A stretch of DNA of 64,000 bases from Shewanella cyperi (GCF_017354985.1 NZ_CP071501.1:1631501-1695500), one strand, 5' to 3'. Shown: positions 10,163-19,573, counted from the stretch's first letter. Notes: generated by a model not told the origin, from the sequence alone. A program made the numbers and translations.

Positions 10163-11074
10163 ATGTCCGTTTTTGCCATTGTTTTTCCTTTGCTGTTTAT
10201 CGCCTCCCTGGGATTTTTTGCCAGCCGTTTCAAGTGGTTTAGCCGGGAGCAGGTGAGCGGCATCAGCCAATTTGCTTTCTTTGTCAGTATTCCGGCCCTG
10301 CTGTTTAACGCCATGCTCAAGGTGTCACTGGCTGAGACACTCAATCCCGCCATCTTTGTCAGCTTTTATGGCCCGGTACTGCTCTGTTTTGGCCTGTCCT
10401 TGCTGCTGTTCCGATTATTGAGCCACAAGCCATTGGCGGACTTGGCGCTGATGGGGCTCGGCGGCAGCTATTCCAACACCCTGTTGGTGGGCCTGCCGGT
10501 GGTGATCGCCACCTTTGGCCCGGCACAGATGAAAAGCGTCTTTCTGCTTATTCCCTTTCACAGTGCCTTGCTCTTTGGCCTGACCTTTCTGGTGGCCGGT
10601 AAAGCCCAGGCCAGCAATAACGGCGTGGGTGTGTTGAAAACCGTGCTGCTCAATCCCGTGGTGCTGAGTATTTCTCTGGGGTTGCTTGGCAATCTCGGTG
10701 GCCTCAGTTTACCGGCGCCAATGACTGGGGCGCTGGAGATGCTGGCCAAGCCCGCCATTGCCTGTGCCTTGTTTGTGCTGGGAGCGAATCTGAACCATTA
10801 CCACATAGGCGAGGGCTGGCGTCAGGCGCTGCTGCTGAGCCTGCTGAAATTGCTGCTGTTGCCAACTCTGGTCTGGTTGCTGGCGAGCCTGCTCGGCGTC
10901 ACTGGCGTGGAAAGAGCCGTGGCGGTGTTATTGGCGGCATCCCCCCTTGGGGTCAATGCCTATCTGATAGCGCTGCAACTCAAGCAGGATGAGGATGTGA
11001 TAGCGTCGGCGGTGGTCATTTCCAGCGCCATGTCCGTACTGACTGTGATGTTTTGGTTATCTGTGTTAACGTGA
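10163..11074 (+). CDS. AEC-family permease (auxin efflux carrier / malonate transporter type)
   Basis: This is an inner-membrane secondary transporter of 303 aa with about ten hydrophobic segments arranged as two similar halves, typical of the AEC family (PF03547). Recognisable family features are the N-terminal PLLFIASLGF segment, the middle stretch GLGGSYSNTLLVGLPVV and the C-terminal ASPLGVNAYLIA. The substrate cannot be predicted; relatives move malonate, other carboxylates or are uncharacterised (YfdV-like). No strong ribosome site is visible, though ATG 10163 begins the conserved N-terminal helix. It stands alone between terminators and the acetyltransferase 39 bases downstream. Confidence 0.85.
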   Translation: MSVFAIVFPLLFIASLGFFASRFKWFSREQVSGISQFAFFVSIPALLFNAMLKVSLAETLNPAIFVSFYGPVLLCFGLSLLLFRLLSHKPLADLALMGLGGSYSNTLLVGLPVVIATFGPAQMKSVFLLIPFHSALLFGLTFLVAGKAQASNNGVGVLKTVLLNPVVLSISLGLLGNLGGLSLPAPMTGALEMLAKPAIACALFVLGANLNHYHIGEGWRQALLLSLLKLLLLPTLVWLLASLLGVTGVERAVAVLLAASPLGVNAYLIALQLKQDEDVIASAVVISSAMSVLTVMFWLSVLT

Positions 11075-11113
11075 TGCGCCATATTGGAGTTGATAGTTAA
11101 CAAGGAGACTGGC

Positions 11114-11617
11114 GTGATCATTACCGAAACCGACCGACTGGTGCTGAGGCATTTCAACGAGGGCGATATTGAGGCCCTGTTCCAGATGAACAGTATCCCC
11201 GAAATATTGACCTATATCCCCACCGAGCCTTTTACCGACAGGGCCCAGGCCGAGAAGCTGCTTCACGAGGTGATCTATGCCGACTACAGTTCCAGGGGAT
11301 TTGGGCGTTGGGCGGTGGAGCACAGGGAAAGCGGCAAGGTCATAGGTTTCTGCGGTCCCAAATATATTCCTGAGTTCGACAAGGTGGAGCTGGGCTACCG
11401 CTATTTCCCCGAATACTGGGGCCAGGGCATAGGTGCCGAAGCCGCCAAGGCCGCCATTGCCGAATTCAAATCCATTTGTAAGGTGGACGAGGCAATAGCG
11501 CTGATCCTTGATGGCAACCTGGGGTCCATGGGTGTGGCCCGTAAGGTGGGCATGGAACCCAATGGTCGCAGTGAATTCATGGGCCATGGGGTGACGGTAT
11601 TCCACCGCTGGCTCTAA
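11114..11617 (+). CDS. GNAT-family N-acetyltransferase (RimJ/RimL-like)
   Basis: The 167-aa protein is a single Acetyltransf_3-type domain. It begins IITETDRLVLRHFNEGD and carries the acetyl-CoA loop YFPEYWGQGIGAEAAK (about 98-113), the R/Q-x-x-G-x-G/A motif in its Q-G-I-G-A form. GTG 11114 was chosen because AAGGAG at 11102-11107 sits 6 bases upstream; a TTG at 11084 is less likely. The acceptor may be a protein N terminus, as in RimJ/RimL, or a small molecule; it cannot be told from sequence. A strong bidirectional terminator follows. Confidence 0.85.
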   Translation: MIITETDRLVLRHFNEGDIEALFQMNSIPEILTYIPTEPFTDRAQAEKLLHEVIYADYSSRGFGRWAVEHRESGKVIGFCGPKYIPEFDKVELGYRYFPEYWGQGIGAEAAKAAIAEFKSICKVDEAIALILDGNLGSMGVARKVGMEPNGRSEFMGHGVTVFHRWL

Positions 11618-11635
11618 CGCCGACTTGAGCTAAAT

Positions 11636-11665
11636 AAAAAAGCCCTGACATGCCAGGGCTTTTTT
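11636..11665. terminator. Bidirectional terminator between the GNAT gene and fur
   Basis: AAAAAAGCCCTG (11636-11647) pairs perfectly with CAGGGCTTTTTT (11654-11665) around a 6-base loop. It has A- and T-tracts on both sides and so can end both convergent genes. Confidence 0.92.
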
Positions 11666-11696
11666 CATTGTGATACTGTTTATTCCCAATCAGGGC

Positions 11697-12125
11697 TTAC
11701 TCGCCGTGATCGCACTCATCATTGGTGCAGACACCGTAGAGATAGAGGCTGTGGTTGGTCAGCTTGATATTATGCTTCATGGCGATTTCATGCTGACGAC
11801 GCTCAATGGTCTCGTCGGAAAATTCAATCACCTTGCCACAGCTCAGGCACACCAGGTGATCGTGATGGTGTTGGCTCGCCAGTTCGAACACTGCCTTGCC
11901 GCTCTCAAAGTGATGGCGGGTGACTATGCCGGCATCATCAAACTGGTTCAGCACCCGGTATACGGTGGCCAGGCCAATTTCTTCGCCAATATCCAATAAT
12001 TTCTTGTATAAATCTTCGGCACTGATGTGCTGATTTTCCGGTTCTTGCAACAGTTCCAGGATTTTTACTCGTGGCAGGGTGACTTTCAATCCCGCTTTTT
12101 TAAGGGCCTGATTTCCATCTGTCAT
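11697..12125 (-). CDS. fur: Ferric uptake regulator
   Basis: This iron-responsive DNA-binding repressor has 142 aa, against 148 in E. coli. The winged helix (about 1-80) includes the family signature ISAEDLYKKLLDIGEEIGLATVYRVLNQF. The metal-binding domain has the HHHDH cluster, the structural zinc pair CLSCG (about 93-96) and a C-terminal CTNDECDH cysteine pair. It is read toward the terminator at 11636. The 250-base region to its right should contain its own promoter and that of cobB. No clear Fur box was identified. Confidence 0.96.
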   Translation of the reverse strand: MTDGNQALKKAGLKVTLPRVKILELLQEPENQHISAEDLYKKLLDIGEEIGLATVYRVLNQFDDAGIVTRHHFESGKAVFELASQHHHDHLVCLSCGKVIEFSDETIERRQHEIAMKHNIKLTNHSLYLYGVCTNDECDHGE

Positions 12126-12376
12126 GGCTAATCTCTTGATTGCAGAACCAATAGGTTCATCCGTAAATAGTCAGGCCATTATATGTGGCAAATGCCAAAA
12201 CGGAAACCTTTGATCCGGCAATCGATCCCCTGGTGCCCAATATTTGTTTAAAATGAGCGACAATTGGGTTTAACTTTGGTAACACCCTTACAAGGGTCAT
12301 GGTTATACCAAGGCCCAATTGCCTGCCTTCAGGGCTGGGGGCAGGATATGAATATCACCGGAACCAAGGACAGCAG

Positions 12377-13123
12377 ATGTATCGCCATATAGTTGTACTC
12401 ACAGGCGCCGGAGCCTCGGCAGAGTCTGGCCTCAGAACCTTCAGGGACCAACATGGGCTCTGGGAAGATCATGCCATCGAGGATGTGGCGACGCCGGAAG
12501 GCTATGAACGCGACCCTCTGTTGGTGGAGCGTTTTTATAATCTGCGCTGGCAGCAGCTGCACTCGGATGCGGTGCACCCCAATCAGGCTCACCTGGCGTT
12601 GGCCCGGTTGGAGCAGGAGTTTAAGGGGGAGTTTCTGCTTATCACCCAGAACGTGGATGACCTCCATGAGCGGGCCGGCAGTCGGCGTTTGTTGCACATG
12701 CACGGCGAACTCAACAAGGGCCGTTGTCCCCGTTCGCGCCAGACCTTTGTGCTCACTGAACCCTTTGGTCCGGAAAACCTGTGCACCTGCTGTATTCCGG
12801 CCCAGCGCCTCAGGCCCCATATAGTCTGGTTCGGGGAAATGCCCCTGGGGATGGACAGGATCCACCAGGCATTGGACAGTTGCGATCTGTTTATCGCCAT
12901 CGGCACCTCTGGAACCGTCTATCCCGCCGCCGGTTTTGTCGATGCCGCCAATCACATGGGCGCCCAAACCCTGGAAGTGAACATGGTAGCGCCGGACCGG
13001 CACAGCCAGTTTCAGCTGCACCTGACGGGGGCGGCCGGTGAGCTGGTGCCCCGCTTGGTGGATGCGATATTGGATGGTCGCAGCCTCAGTGTATTGGCCG
13101 CTGATGTGGCGTTAGAGGGCTGA
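12377..13123 (+). CDS. cobB: NAD-dependent protein deacylase, Sir2 family
   Basis: Sirtuins remove acetyl or succinyl groups from lysines using NAD. The 248-aa protein has the NAD motif LTGAGASAESGLRTFRD (about 8-24), the TQNVDDLHERAG motif (about 96-107) with catalytic His in LHMHGEL (about 117), and IGTSGTVYPA. One cysteine is at the first zinc position (KGRCPRS) and a CTCC pair lies at the second, so the zinc site looks incomplete or degenerate on the first side, as in several CobB proteins. ATG 12377 has AAGGA 7 bases upstream; a longer frame from 12299 is less likely. It overlaps the next gene by 3 bases. Confidence 0.92.
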   Translation: MYRHIVVLTGAGASAESGLRTFRDQHGLWEDHAIEDVATPEGYERDPLLVERFYNLRWQQLHSDAVHPNQAHLALARLEQEFKGEFLLITQNVDDLHERAGSRRLLHMHGELNKGRCPRSRQTFVLTEPFGPENLCTCCIPAQRLRPHIVWFGEMPLGMDRIHQALDSCDLFIAIGTSGTVYPAAGFVDAANHMGAQTLEVNMVAPDRHSQFQLHLTGAAGELVPRLVDAILDGRSLSVLAADVALEG

Positions 13124-13578
13124 TGGTGAGCGAAGAAACGGCAGTCCCATTGGCCATTATACTGCGGGGCTTGCCGGGCAGCGGTAAGTCCCATTGGGTG
13201 ACCGAGCTTTTGGCCGTTCTGGCGGCAGAGGATGCCGAAAAGGTAGTGGTGTGCTCCACCGACAATTTGTTTATGGAGCAGGGAGAGTATCGCTTCGACG
13301 CCGCCCGCCTCAGCGAATACCATCAGCGCAACCTGGCGGCCTTTATTGAGGCGCTGGCGTTACACACGCCTGTGGTGATTTGTGACAACACCAATATGGC
13401 CCGCTGGGAATTCCTCTGCTACGAAACCGCCGCCAGGGCTCTGGGATACAGGGTAGAGCGCAAATTGATTGGCGAGCCCTGGAATAGCCAGCACCAACAA
13501 ATCTGCGCCGCCCGCAACCGCCATGGCGTCAGCCTGGAGGCCATACGGCGCATGGCGGCACAATTTGAAGCTGACTAG
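13123..13578 (+). CDS. P-loop kinase / AAA-family ATPase
   Basis: The 151-aa protein has a Walker A motif GLPGSGKSHW (about 15-24). It also has the pattern STDN...(R/D)...YHQRN and CDNTNM (about 90) of the N4BP2-like polynucleotide-kinase branch of zeta/AAA_33 kinases. The phosphate acceptor is unknown. Translation is coupled to cobB (TGATG overlap), so both are probably made from one mRNA, but a shared pathway is only a guess. The end lies 21 bases from the convergent bioA stop, with no obvious terminator between. Confidence 0.75.
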   Translation: MVSEETAVPLAIILRGLPGSGKSHWVTELLAVLAAEDAEKVVVCSTDNLFMEQGEYRFDAARLSEYHQRNLAAFIEALALHTPVVICDNTNMARWEFLCYETAARALGYRVERKLIGEPWNSQHQQICAARNRHGVSLEAIRRMAAQFEAD

Positions 13579-13599
13579 CTGAGGACAGCCGACTAAAGA

Positions 13600-14910
13600 T
13601 TAGCCGTGGCTGGGACTGTGCAGCCCTTTGCAAATGCCGGTCATGGCGGCCACCTCCAGCATGGCTGAGGTCAGCCGCGTTAGCTGCCCAGGGCTTATCA
13701 CGTAAGGCGGCATCAGGTACAAGAGACGCCCAAAGGGTCTTATCCATACTCCGAGCTCCACAAAGGCCTGTTGCGCCAAAGCCACATCCACGGCGCCCTT
13801 CATTTCAATGACCCCCACGGCCCCCAGTACCCTGACATCCGTCACTTGTGGCAGAGCACGCGCCGGCGCCAGTTCGCTATTCAGCTGCGCCTCGATGGCG
13901 GCCACCTGCTGCGGCCAATGGTTTTCGTTGATGAGGGCCATGCTGGCGCGGGCAGCGGCGCAGGCCAGCGGATTGGCCATAAAGGTGGGGCCGTGCATAA
14001 AGACCCCGGCTGGGGAGTCACTTATTCCGGACGCCACCTCATCACTGCACAGGGTCGCCGCCAGACTGATATAGCCGCCGGAGAGTGCCTTTCCAAGGCA
14101 GAGGAGATCAGCCTCTATGCCCGCGTGTTCATAGGCAAAGAGTTTGCCGGTGCGACCGAAACCGGTGGCAATTTCATCGAGAATTAACAGCACCCGGTAT
14201 CTGTCACACAGCTCCCTGAGCCCCTTGAGGAAGGCAGGACTGTAAAAGCGCATGCCGCCGGCGCCCTGCATTATGGGTTCGATAATGACGGCGGCGATGT
14301 GCGCGCCGTGATCAAGCAGTTGCTGCTCCAGGGACTGCAGATCGTCCTCTACCAGTGGCCGCTCAAAGCCCGCCGGTGGCGCGCTGGCAAAAAACTGCTT
14401 GGTGACTGTCTCGCCAAACATGCCGTGCATGCCCTGCTCGGGATCGCACACGCTCATGGCGGCGAAGGTATCGCCGTGATAACCACCGAGCACTGTCAGT
14501 ATCTTTTGTTTCTGCGGTTGACCGCGGCCCTGCCAGTACTGAATGGCCATCTTGATGGCGACTTCCACGGCAATGGAGCCCGAGTCCGCCAGGAACACCT
14601 TGGTCAGGGATGGCGAGGTCATGGCTATCAGGGTGCGTGCCAGCTCCACTGCGCTTTCGTGGGTAATGCCGCCGAACATCACGTGGCTCAGTTGTTGGCT
14701 TTGCCTGCTGATGGCCTCCAGCAGTGCCGGATGGCCGTAACCGTGGACGCAGGCCCACCAGGAGCTGGTGCCGTCAATGAGGCGGCGGCCGTCATCGAGG
14801 ACCAGTTCGCAGCCTTCGGCGGCCCGGACACCATAAACCGGCAGGGGAGAGTGCATGGAGGTATAGGGATGCCACAGGTGCTTGCGATCAAACTCGAAAT
14901 CAATGCTCAT
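13600..14910 (-). CDS. bioA: Adenosylmethionine--8-amino-7-oxononanoate aminotransferase
   Basis: This PLP enzyme converts KAPA to DAPA in biotin synthesis, using SAM as amino donor. It is a 436-aa fold-type I aminotransferase. The substrate motif SSWWACVHGYGHP lies at about 49-61, the PLP Asp in LILDEIATGFGRTG (about 240), and the Schiff-base Lys in CLGKALSGGY (about 270). It diverges from bioBFCD across the operator at 14922-14954, as in E. coli. Confidence 0.96.
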   Translation of the reverse strand: MSIDFEFDRKHLWHPYTSMHSPLPVYGVRAAEGCELVLDDGRRLIDGTSSWWACVHGYGHPALLEAISRQSQQLSHVMFGGITHESAVELARTLIAMTSPSLTKVFLADSGSIAVEVAIKMAIQYWQGRGQPQKQKILTVLGGYHGDTFAAMSVCDPEQGMHGMFGETVTKQFFASAPPAGFERPLVEDDLQSLEQQLLDHGAHIAAVIIEPIMQGAGGMRFYSPAFLKGLRELCDRYRVLLILDEIATGFGRTGKLFAYEHAGIEADLLCLGKALSGGYISLAATLCSDEVASGISDSPAGVFMHGPTFMANPLACAAARASMALINENHWPQQVAAIEAQLNSELAPARALPQVTDVRVLGAVGVIEMKGAVDVALAQQAFVELGVWIRPFGRLLYLMPPYVISPGQLTRLTSAMLEVAAMTGICKGLHSPSHG

Positions 14911-14921
14911 AAAGTAACCAT

Positions 14922-14954
14922 TAGTAAACCTTGAAAACTGGTTGGCGTTGACAG
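14922..14954. promoter_or_regulatory. BirA (biotin repressor) operator with overlapping bioB promoter
   Basis: The half-site TAGTAAACC (14922-14930) and the inverted half-site CGTTGACAG (14946-14954) are separated by exactly 15 bases, the spacing of the BirA box TTGTAAACC-N15-GGTTTACAA. The left half matches 8 of 9 positions and the right half 6 of 9. The right half overlaps a perfect -35 element TTGACA (14948-14953), with TATCCT (14970-14975) as a likely -10, 16 bases away. Binding would block bioB transcription and probably bioA too. Confidence 0.75.
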
Positions 14955-15009
14955 TTTACCGGCCAAGGGTATCCTAGCCAAGATTAAAAGCCACACTTAG
15001 GGTAGTCCC

Positions 15010-16077
15010 ATGTCATCTTTTACCGTCCGTCACGATTGGAGCCGCAGCGAAATCGAAGCCCTGTTTGCGCTGCCGATGAATGACCTGCTGTTCCGTGCCC
15101 ACAGCATACATCGTGAGGTATTCGATCCCAATGAGGTACAGGTCAGCCGTTTGCTGTCCATCAAGACCGGCGCCTGCCCCGAGGATTGCAAATATTGTCC
15201 CCAGAGCGCCCGCTACGATACCGGACTGGAAAAAGAGCGCCTGCTGGAGATCGAAAAGGTGCTGACCGAGGCCAAAGCCGCCCGTGATGCCGGGGCCACC
15301 CGCTTTTGCATGGGCGCCGCCTGGCGTAATCCCCACGAGCGTGACATGCCTTACCTCACCGACATGGTCAAGGAAGTGAAGGCCCTGGGGCTGGAAACCT
15401 GTATGACCCTGGGCATGCTGTCGGCGCACCAGGCCAGCCAATTGGCCGAGGCCGGACTCGACTATTACAACCATAACCTGGATACCTCGCCCGAATATTA
15501 CGGCGATATCATCACCACCCGTACCTACCAGGACCGGCTCGATACCCTGTCAAATGTGCGCGCTGCGGGCATGAAGGTGTGCTCCGGCGGTATCGTCGGC
15601 ATGGGTGAACAGGCCACCGACAGGGCCGGTCTGCTGCAGCAACTGGCCAATCTGGAACAACACCCGGACTCTGTGCCCATCAACATGCTGGTGAAAGTGG
15701 CGGGTACACCGCTCGACAGCCTTGAGGATCTCGATCCGCTGGAATTTGTCCGCACCATAGCCGTGGCTCGTATTCTGATGCCGCTATCCCGGGTGCGTCT
15801 GTCCGCCGGTCGCGAGAAGATGAGCGACGAGCTGCAGGCCATGTGTTTCTTTGCCGGCGCCAACTCCATTTTCTACGGCTGCAAGTTGCTGACCACGGCC
15901 AACCCCGAGGAAAGCGATGACATGAGCCTGTTCCGCCGTTTGGGGCTTAAGCCCGAGCAGGGCAAGGCTGCCATGGTGGAAGAGGATGCCGCTGTGCTCG
16001 CCAAGGCCAGCCGTGGTGCCGCCGACAAGCAGGAAAAAGACGCCGGCCAAGCGCTGTTTTACGACGCCACTCGCTGA
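15010..16077 (+). CDS. bioB: Biotin synthase
   Basis: This radical SAM enzyme inserts sulfur into dethiobiotin. The CxxxCxxC cluster motif appears as [16 protein letters not shown] (about 51-66). The auxiliary [2Fe-2S] region is represented by CMGAAWRNP and NHNLDTSPE(Y/F)Y, with the Arg ligand in the later LSAGRE. The 355-aa length agrees with the family (E. coli 346), with a slightly longer, charged C-terminal tail. It is the first gene of bioBFCD, under the BirA-type operator. Confidence 0.97.
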   Translation: MSSFTVRHDWSRSEIEALFALPMNDLLFRAHSIHREVFDPNEVQVSRLLSIKTGACPEDCKYCPQSARYDTGLEKERLLEIEKVLTEAKAARDAGATRFCMGAAWRNPHERDMPYLTDMVKEVKALGLETCMTLGMLSAHQASQLAEAGLDYYNHNLDTSPEYYGDIITTRTYQDRLDTLSNVRAAGMKVCSGGIVGMGEQATDRAGLLQQLANLEQHPDSVPINMLVKVAGTPLDSLEDLDPLEFVRTIAVARILMPLSRVRLSAGREKMSDELQAMCFFAGANSIFYGCKLLTTANPEESDDMSLFRRLGLKPEQGKAAMVEEDAAVLAKASRGAADKQEKDAGQALFYDATR

Positions 16078-16103
16078 AGACGCAGTCCCGATTGAGCATC
16101 AAG

Positions 16104-17261
16104 ATGAATCCCTTGCTTGCGCGCTTACAGGCCAATCGCCTGGCGCTGACCGAGGCCGGTCTGTGGCGCCGGCGCCGGTTGTGGGCACCTGCGCTCATCG
16201 ATTTTTCCGCCAATGATTATTTGGGACTTGCTCGCGAGCCGCAGCTGGCGGCGGCCCTTGCCGAAGGCGCCAACCGCTTTGGTGTCGGCAGCCGTGCCTC
16301 GGCCCTGGTCAGTGGCTACAGCCCGGCCCATGAGGCGCTGGAGCAGGAACTGTGCCGGGTAACTGGCCATGAAGCGGCGCTGCTGTTCTGCTCCGGATTT
16401 GCCGCCAATCTGGCATTGGCCGCGACCTTGCTGCAGGCGGGCGATACCCTTATCGCCGACAAATACATTCACGCCTCGGTCATTGACGGGGTTCAGGCCA
16501 GTGGCGCTGCGCTGCGGCGCTTCCCACACAATGATCTTGATGGCGCGGCAAGGCTGCTCGGCAAATACCCCGGCACGGCGCTGTGGACCGAGAGCATCTT
16601 CAGCATGGATGGCGATGGGGCGCCGCTGGCGCAGCTGGCGAGGCTGTGCCGCGAGCACAACAGTCTGCTTATCGTCGATGATGCCCACGGTTTTGGTGTC
16701 ATAGGCGAGGAGGGCATGGGTGCCAGCCGTTTGCCGGAATTCACTCGCTCTGCGGGCGAGCCTGGCATAGATATTCAACTGGTCACCTTTGGAAAGGCCC
16801 TGGGAGCCCAGGGCGCCGCCATTTTGGGCTCAAAGGCGCTTATCGACAGCCTGGTGGCCTGTGCCCGCCACTACATCTATTCCACGGCCCTGTCACCGGC
16901 CCAGGCCTTTTGCGTGAGCGAAGCCATACGTCTTGCCGCCGGAAGCGATGCCCGTGCCCGGCTGTTCGACAATATCAATTATTTCCGCCGCGGCGCCCAA
17001 GCGCTGGGACTGGAACTGCTCGACTCTGCCTCGGCCATACAGCTGCTGCCCATGGCCGATGTTCCGAGCTGCATGGCGGCGGCAGAGCAGTTGCGGCAAC
17101 AGGGGGTGCTGGTGGGCGCCATACGCCCACCCACTGTGCCGAGCCCCAGACTCAGGATCACCTTAAGCGCCGGCCACAGCCGGCCTCAGCTCGACGCCTT
17201 GCTGGCCGCCCTGGCGCAACTGCCCGCGGCAACACTTGGCAGTCCTGAGGTGCAGCCTTGA
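16104..17261 (+). CDS. bioF: 8-amino-7-oxononanoate synthase
   Basis: This PLP enzyme condenses pimeloyl-ACP (or pimeloyl-CoA) with alanine to give KAPA. The PLP Lys is in TFGKALGAQGAA (about 226), the motif DDAHGFGV (about 192) holds the PLP Asp, and the N-terminal region has the conserved SANDYLGLA. ATG 16104 gives 385 aa, against 384 in E. coli. An in-frame TTG at 16092 is an alternative, and neither has a strong ribosome site. The stop overlaps the bioC start. Confidence 0.95.
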   Translation: MNPLLARLQANRLALTEAGLWRRRRLWAPALIDFSANDYLGLAREPQLAAALAEGANRFGVGSRASALVSGYSPAHEALEQELCRVTGHEAALLFCSGFAANLALAATLLQAGDTLIADKYIHASVIDGVQASGAALRRFPHNDLDGAARLLGKYPGTALWTESIFSMDGDGAPLAQLARLCREHNSLLIVDDAHGFGVIGEEGMGASRLPEFTRSAGEPGIDIQLVTFGKALGAQGAAILGSKALIDSLVACARHYIYSTALSPAQAFCVSEAIRLAAGSDARARLFDNINYFRRGAQALGLELLDSASAIQLLPMADVPSCMAAAEQLRQQGVLVGAIRPPTVPSPRLRITLSAGHSRPQLDALLAALAQLPAATLGSPEVQP

Positions 17262-18070
17262 GCAAAGCCGCGTCTTTGAACGATCCGTCTTTGAACGGGC
17301 TGACAGCCTTGAGCGAATTGACTCAGGTGGCCGAGCACTTTTCCCGCGCCAGCCACTATCGGCAGCACAATGTGTTGCAGCGACTCACGGCGGCTGAGCT
17401 GATACAAAGGGCTGGCGAGGTTAAGGTCGCACCCGCCGGACGCTTGCTGGACCTGGGCGCAGGTCCTGGCACCGCCTTTAATAGTGACCCTGTGTCCGAG
17501 GTGCTGACCCTGGATATTGCCTTTGGCATGTGTGCCCGCCTCAAGCAGGAATTTCCCGATTATCACGCCCTGTGTGGCGATGCCTGTGCCTTGCCGCTGA
17601 GAACAGACAGCATCGACAGCCTCTATTCCAACCTGGCGCTGCAATGGTGTGAGCCCTTGCCACAGGCGGTGAGCGAGATGGCCAGGGTGCTGCGTCCCGG
17701 CGGCCATGCGCTGCTCGCCATGGTTTGCGACGGCAGCCTGCCGCAACTTGAGCAACTGGGCTTTGCCGTCAATCACTTCGCCACGGCTTCAGCCATGGCC
17801 GCGGCCTTTGATCCCACACAATGGCAGGTGCAGCACTGCGAGGCCGTGACCCACAGCCTGCACTTTGCCAATCTGCAATCCTTGCTGTATTCCATCAAGG
17901 GCGTCGGCGCCAATGCCCAGTATCGGGCCGATGGTGGCGCCAGGCTCAGGGGCCGGGGCGACTGGCAGGCCAAGCAGGCCGAGGCCGAGGCGCTGCGCAC
18001 CGACGTGGGCCTGCCACTGAGTTACCGTATTCTTTATCTCATCGCCCGGCGGCGCGAGGAGCAGGTATGA
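17258..18070 (+). CDS. bioC: Malonyl-ACP O-methyltransferase
   Basis: BioC methylates malonyl-ACP so that fatty-acid enzymes can build the pimeloyl chain. The 270-aa protein is a class I SAM methyltransferase with motif I LLDLGAGPGTAF (about 66-77) and the downstream SNLALQWCEPLPQA characteristic of BioC. The start is TTG 17258, overlapping the bioF stop, with GAGGTG at 17247-17252 as ribosome site. The weak start may keep BioC low. The N-terminal 20 residues are longer than in E. coli. It overlaps bioD by 4 bases (ATGA). Confidence 0.92.
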   Translation: MSKAASLNDPSLNGLTALSELTQVAEHFSRASHYRQHNVLQRLTAAELIQRAGEVKVAPAGRLLDLGAGPGTAFNSDPVSEVLTLDIAFGMCARLKQEFPDYHALCGDACALPLRTDSIDSLYSNLALQWCEPLPQAVSEMARVLRPGGHALLAMVCDGSLPQLEQLGFAVNHFATASAMAAAFDPTQWQVQHCEAVTHSLHFANLQSLLYSIKGVGANAQYRADGGARLRGRGDWQAKQAEAEALRTDVGLPLSYRILYLIARRREEQV

Positions 18071-18750
18071 TCTATTTTGTCACCGGCACGGATACGGATT
18101 GTGGCAAGACTTTGGTGTCGGCGGCGCTCCTGACAGCGGCTGCCGAGCAACTGCCGGGCTGTCGCAATACTCTCGGAATAAAACCCCTGGCATCGGGTTG
18201 CCGCCTGACAGCATCCGGGCTCAGAAACCCCGATGCGGAACTGCTGATGGCCCATGCCAGCTGCGCCTTGCCGTATCACAGGGTCAATCCCCTGGCCTTT
18301 GAACCTGCCATTGCGCCCCATATCGCCGCCGCAAGAAGCGGTGTGGACATCAATCCCGAGGCAATTTTGGCCTTGCTTGACCGGGACGCCATGGACGCTG
18401 CGGATTTTTGTTTGCTGGAGGGCGCCGGCGGTTGGTGTCTGCCCCTGGGACAGGGCCGTTTTATGCCCGAGCTGGTGCAGGCCCTGGAATTGCCGGTGAT
18501 CCTGGTGGTGGGTATGAAGCTCGGTTGCCTCAATCACGCCATGCTGACCCAGGAAGCCATCAAGGCCGATGGGCTGAGAATTGCCGGCTGGGTGGCCAAT
18601 CGGGTGGATGCCCATATGGCCTGCTTTGAGGAAAACCTGCAAACCCTGCGCGAGGTGATGGACTCTCCATGCCTTGGGGTGATCCCGCATCTGACGGATG
18701 CCGATCCAAAAGCCGCAGCCGCCTGTCTGGACCTGTCTCTTTTGAAATAG
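18067..18750 (+). CDS. bioD: ATP-dependent dethiobiotin synthetase
   Basis: BioD closes the ureido ring of dethiobiotin from DAPA, CO2 and ATP. The 227-aa protein has the P-loop GTDTDCGKTLVSAALL (about 7-22) and the catalytic Lys region IKPLASGC (about 37-44). A third motif, EGAGGWCLPL (about 116-125), fits the family. Start ATG 18067 overlaps bioC and has GAGGAG 5 bases upstream. Its 3' end is tandemly duplicated (see repeat), then a terminator ends the operon. Confidence 0.95.
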   Translation: MIYFVTGTDTDCGKTLVSAALLTAAAEQLPGCRNTLGIKPLASGCRLTASGLRNPDAELLMAHASCALPYHRVNPLAFEPAIAPHIAAARSGVDINPEAILALLDRDAMDAADFCLLEGAGGWCLPLGQGRFMPELVQALELPVILVVGMKLGCLNHAMLTQEAIKADGLRIAGWVANRVDAHMACFEENLQTLREVMDSPCLGVIPHLTDADPKAAAACLDLSLLK

Positions 18751-18779
18751 CCCCTTGAAATAGCCCCTTGAAATAAGCC
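18742..18779 (+). repeat. 13-bp tandem repeat over the bioD stop codon
   Basis: The unit TTGAAATAGCCCC occurs at 18742, 18755 and, partly changed, at 18768. The first copy contains the bioD TAG stop; the other copies extend the 3' UTR. It resembles replication-slippage duplication, and similar arrays are found at four other gene ends in this window. Confidence 0.9.
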
Positions 18780-18803
18780 TCTGTGCCAAAGATGCGCAGT
18801 AAA

Positions 18804-18833
18804 AGAAAAGGCGGCCACAGGCCGCCTTTTCTT
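18804..18833. terminator. Bidirectional terminator between bioD and pepE
   Basis: AAAAGGCGGCC pairs with GGCCGCCTTTT around an ACA loop, and the pairing extends to AAG / CTT. It serves the convergent bio operon and pepE. Confidence 0.92.
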
Positions 18834-18862
18834 GTTTGGGTAATCGTTGGGCGGCTTGTGGC

Positions 18863-19573
18863 TTAAGCCAGCATGGCCGACAAATCACTGCCGGCGGCAA
18901 TGACCTGCTTTTGGATCTCGCCCTTGAACAGGTAGCCTTCCTTGTCACCCAGCAGCTTCAGGCTGTCGCCTTCGCGCAGCAGGGCACTGCCTTCCTGTAT
19001 GCCTACAACCGGGGTCAGGGGATCGACGCAGGTAAATTCCAGCAAACGTTGGGCGCGGGTTTCCCCGTTGTGACCCGGGGCTTGGTAGTCGGTGTAATGG
19101 GGATTGAGCTGGAATGGCAGCAGGCCTAGGGCGGTAAAGGACGGCGGCTCTATGATGGGCATGTCGTTGGTGGTGCGAATGCTCAGCCCCGCCACATTGG
19201 AGCCCGCGCTCCAACCTATGTAGGGTTTGCCGGCCGCCACTTCTTCGCGGATAAGGTGCAGCAGATCGTAACGGTACAGCTCGTGCAGCAGATGGAAGGT
19301 ATTGCCGCCGCCCACCAGAATGCCATCGGCGTCGCGGATGGCCTGGCGCGGATCGCTGTGCTCATGAATGCCGCTGATATTGATATTGAGCGACGCCAGC
19401 CCTTCGCGGACCCGGGTCAGGTAATTGTCATAGCCCAGGCTGATGCCGGCATAGGGCACAAACACCCAGTTGCGGCGGCCGGTCGTCAGCGGCGCTATAT
19501 AGGGCAGGGTATGTTGCAAATAGGGGCTGTCGCCTTCCCGTGAGCTGCTCAGCAGCAGGGCCTGTATTGTCAT
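18863..19573 (-). CDS. pepE: Dipeptidase E (alpha-aspartyl dipeptidase)
   Basis: PepE is a cytoplasmic serine peptidase (family S51) that cleaves Asp-X dipeptides. The nucleophile Ser is in YIGWSAGSN (about 117-125); upstream [12 protein letters not shown] (about 86-97) and downstream LNPHYTDY (His) fit the family. The 236-aa length is close to that of E. coli PepE (229). It ends at a shared terminator with bioD and has no operon partner. Confidence 0.95.
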   Translation of the reverse strand: MTIQALLLSSSREGDSPYLQHTLPYIAPLTTGRRNWVFVPYAGISLGYDNYLTRVREGLASLNINISGIHEHSDPRQAIRDADGILVGGGNTFHLLHELYRYDLLHLIREEVAAGKPYIGWSAGSNVAGLSIRTTNDMPIIEPPSFTALGLLPFQLNPHYTDYQAPGHNGETRAQRLLEFTCVDPLTPVVGIQEGSALLREGDSLKLLGDKEGYLFKGEIQKQVIAAGSDLSAMLA

